A stretch of DNA of 64,000 bases from Ciona intestinalis (taxonomy: Eukaryota > Chordata > Ascidiacea > Phlebobranchia > Cionidae), in NCBI RefSeq assembly GCF_000224145.3, contig NC_020170.2, positions 4,604,646-4,668,645 on the forward strand, in the 5' to 3' direction. Positions 39,201 through 64,000 of this stretch are shown here, one piece after another. Every line of letters starts with the position of its first letter. Positions within the stretch are counted from its first letter, which is position 1. The notes below the pieces were generated by a model. The model was given only the letters and a program-made list of their open reading frames with translations. It was not told where the DNA came from and did not search any database. The position numbers and the translations under genes are program-made.

Positions 39201-39621
39201 GCAACTTCTTTATCCTGGCGTGTCGGAGTAAATCATTAACTCACGGGTGTTGTGTTTCACACACCGCGTGCCGTAAAATACGAAGCAAATTTTCACGGTG
39301 TTGGCTAATTCTAGCCCTGCTGTGACCCAGAGGTCACTAATGGGTTTTCTATATTGCCAGCCATACAGAAGAAAACAATCACACATAAAAGTTACATGTG
39401 TGGCAACTTGTAAGCCAACAGCACCTGACAGCACCTATGTCATAGCGACTGCCGTTTTCCCAGCAAGGATAAAACAAGTTACATTTAAACCCTTAAACTA
39501 TCTCACATATTCATTCTCAAACATAACACCACTTTAACCCAGGAACAGATGGAGAAAACAAGAGTCGGACGACTCAATTCAAAACAGCAGTACCCGAAGT
39601 TACCTGTACGACTGGTACTGA
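36226..39621 (+). CDS. Small single-pass membrane protein, 5' exon not found
   Basis: Four exons join in phase: 36226-36269, about 36708-36933, 38454-38544 and 39543-39621 (TGA at 39619-39621). The third exon encodes one membrane segment (ALVATLSILGVVFILAVLV) and the last a short tail of about 25 residues ending SYLYDWY. The second exon is Cys-containing (NCYSNC, CAICC) and Thr/Asn-rich towards the membrane, so it should be extracellular. The 36226 exon begins in phase 1, the phase used after signal peptides in neighbouring genes, so a signal-peptide exon probably lies upstream, but I could not identify it. AATAAA at 39714-39719, about 95 bases after the stop, supports the 3' end. I do not recognise the family. 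Confidence 0.6.
37483..37675 (+). mobile_element. MITE, near full length
   Basis: Left end AGGGTGGGGGAAAAGATGGG, right end CCCATCCTACCCCACAGAAC; intron of the plus-strand membrane gene. A further internal fragment lies at about 37926-38002. Confidence 0.7.
38244..38404 (-). mobile_element. MITE copy, internally deleted
   Basis: Left end CCGTGGGATAAGATGGATAC, TACTACCAAATGGGTCGAGA inside, right end CCAATCTACTATATA; just upstream of the membrane exon at 38454. Confidence 0.65.
38690..38790 (-). repeat. Dispersed repeat R3, example copy
   Basis: Shares GAGGTGTATGAAACAGAACA and TATAACTACTGTCGTTTTCC with, on either strand, about 23840-23955, 30540-30665, 30840-30945, 39190-39300, 39390-39485, 46720-46930, 53140-53235, 55685-55800, 58005-58095, 60355-60450 and 61465-61560. 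Non-coding; class unknown. Confidence 0.6.
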
Positions 39622-41587
39622 AACAATAGCCAGATACCTTTCTTTGGTCCCGCATTCATTATCCTCAATTAAGTGCCTCCTATTAAACAATGCATGCCAC
39701 TGATTTATGTCAAAATAAAGTCGCTCTCTGCATTTGTTCGAATTTTAACTTAGCTTTACTTAAAATAAAAATTAGTACCGCGAGATGGCGCTAACGATCA
39801 ACGTTGTGACGTAACCGGTGCAGTTTTAACACGTTTTCGTTCTATTTCTTGAACAAAATTGCAATTTTCTGCATAAATGGTAAATTTGAAGTTGTAGCTC
39901 ATTTCTAACGACTACCTGAATCTTATGGAAACTTTTTACCGAATAATACATTTACAAACGCTTACTTTCCTACACTGAATTCAAGTTTTACAACGCATTT
40001 TTTGCTTGGGAAAGCAGTTAATAATGTAATGTATATACCGCGGTTACTGTAATACAGTATTCAAAAACGAACAACTCTAAATTTCTAAATAGAAGAAAGA
40101 TGTATTCCCGAAACAGGGGAAATTGTCACGGTGTTTTCCCGATCCAAAAACCCCATTTGTGTATTATGCGTAATTGTGAACACGATGCAAGGCAGATGTA
40201 GTTATTATATTTAAACCACAAAACAATAAGAAAATACGCAGACAGCCACCACGCCCTAAAAAGAGTTTATACTCTAAGAAACAAAACGACAATTTTTAAA
40301 ATCTCTGAAGAAACAACTAAAGTGCCCGAGGCAATTTTCCTCTATGCATAATTGATCTAACCGTGCAGGCATATGTCAGTGTTGTTTAGCACTTCTGCTT
40401 GACCACTCACATAGGAGCCATTAACACAACAGTACTTAAAAGTATATTTGCAGTAACAACCCAAAATAAAAGTGTATTTGCAATGGTAGACATTATACAG
40501 AGAATTGTTAGCATTATAGAGAAGAAGTTTCAATTTATTCAATAGGAATAGTCATGTGTAACTTTTCATATGCTGTGATTTACAACTTGATGTAGCTATT
40601 ACGTCGGCCATGTAAAATTTATTGTCAAAATGTTTGTTTTGGCACAATTAATGTATTGAACAACATTGAATATTCAAAAAGTTAAAGGTTCATGTTAGTT
40701 AAATTAATCAAGTTTCAGTTTATGTATCATTATAACAACTATTGCAAATACTTAATTATTAATATGTGAAATCTTTATTGAATATTGCAGTAGGTCAAAA
40801 TGCATGTTGACACAGCCAACACAAGACTTAGGTATCATGTACTAATTATTAACAAACACACATATATTAGTTTCATTTTTAAGCATCAAGTGGTTAATTT
40901 GATTGCACTTCACATTGGCGAGTAGAGGTCTCAAAATATAATACAAATATGAATATATGATTAACCTGCTTTTTTTATAAACTTCACAATTTTCTCCTTT
41001 ATTCCTTTTGTTTGAATGTTTGTCTTTGCTCCATATTTCACTCATAAGTTAAAGAGCAAACATTGACAGCACACATGATGCGGCTGTCTAGGTTAATTTT
41101 TTATTATTGGTAAAATTACAGCTATCGCGATACATTAGAGTTGGTTGAGGACACACGCTGTGTGAACTGCGAGAGGTAGTTGCACAGTTACAGTTCTCGC
41201 ACGATTACCATGTAGATGTGAGGAATTGTTCGTACTCATAAGTTACAGATAATTTTAGGCTGTGTATATTATTTGCTTAAAGGGAGTTTAGTTAGACAGT
41301 TAAGTATTATATACAAATACTGCATATAAAAGTTATATTTGTTGGATTATATTGTGTTTAAACTTTATAATAATAATATTTGTTATCAATTTTTATCAGA
41401 AATATTAGGAAAATGTTTATTAGTTTCATACATAAGTTAACAGATCTTTACAATTTAATATAAATATGTATTTCGTTGCATTACAGAGTAGAACTTTTGC
41501 AGGTTCAAAACCGCTGCTCCAACCTGCATTAGAAACATTTGAAGTTATGAATCTTTGAGACAAACGTGAAGAAAATCAAACTTGAAA
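39622..41587. other. Spacer upstream of myosin VIIa
   Basis: Contains the poly(A) signal of the preceding gene (39714-39719), a TGACGTAA near 39807 that could belong to a promoter, and otherwise AT-rich sequence without supported exons. Confidence 0.5.
39714..39719 (+). terminator. Poly(A) signal of the plus-strand membrane gene
   Basis: AATAAA about 95 bases downstream of the TGA at 39619-39621. Confidence 0.55.
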
Positions 41588-63837
<22,250 letters not shown>

Positions 63838-64000
63838 GTGAGATCAGATACATCAATAAATAATAACTACTAAAGTTTCATATGTTTGTGTACAATCTTA
63901 ACATGAAAAAATTAAATTTAATCTTAGATTTAAAACCCTAGCATACTCTGTAACTCTGTTTAAAGCCAGTCAGCCACACAATATTAAACATTATACCATA

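Overview
This window looks like nuclear DNA of an ascidian tunicate, most likely Ciona. It is AT-rich and split into many short exons with small introns. It carries a compact myosin VIIa gene whose predicted protein resembles animal MYO7A throughout, a terminal-inverted-repeat MITE family in many copies, and two 50-base N gaps typical of a draft assembly. Species was inferred, not tested. Gene models were built by hand from splice sites and reading phase, so exon edges may be off by a base or so.

Layout. (1) 1-3229, plus: the 3' part of a single-pass membrane protein with a long, very basic tail. (2) 4385-8970, minus: complete 13-exon CUB-domain membrane protein (about 554 aa). (3) 9729-12733 and 15593-19159, minus: two paralogous NB-ARC-type STAND NTPases with TPR-like C-termini (about 899 and 915 aa); the second has two frame breaks. 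(4) 20237-26244, minus: a second CUB membrane protein (about 604 aa), whose membrane exons lie in a ~1 kb block present twice around a gap, and whose last exon has a frame break. (5) 27152-33807, minus: a secreted galaxin-like protein of about 696 aa with about 39 Cys-Cys pairs. (6) about 36226-39621, plus: 3' part of a small single-pass membrane protein. (7) about 41588-63837, plus: myosin VIIa, running off the right edge.

The two CUB receptors and two NB-ARC NTPases lie on one strand in the order CUB, NTPase, NTPase, CUB. Membrane sensors next to cytosolic STAND switches are a plausible recognition or immunity cluster, but nothing in the sequence shows that they act together. Myosin VIIa is the actin motor with IQ, MyTH4-FERM, SH3 and MyTH4-FERM parts, used in stereocilia and microvilli of other animals. 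One of its introns has all the marks of a U12-type AT-AC intron.

Four single-base frame breaks occur in otherwise well preserved genes (one in MYO7A, one in the CUB gene, two in the second NTPase). Together with the ~2% diverged duplicated block, this points to draft-assembly and haplotype problems rather than to four dying genes.
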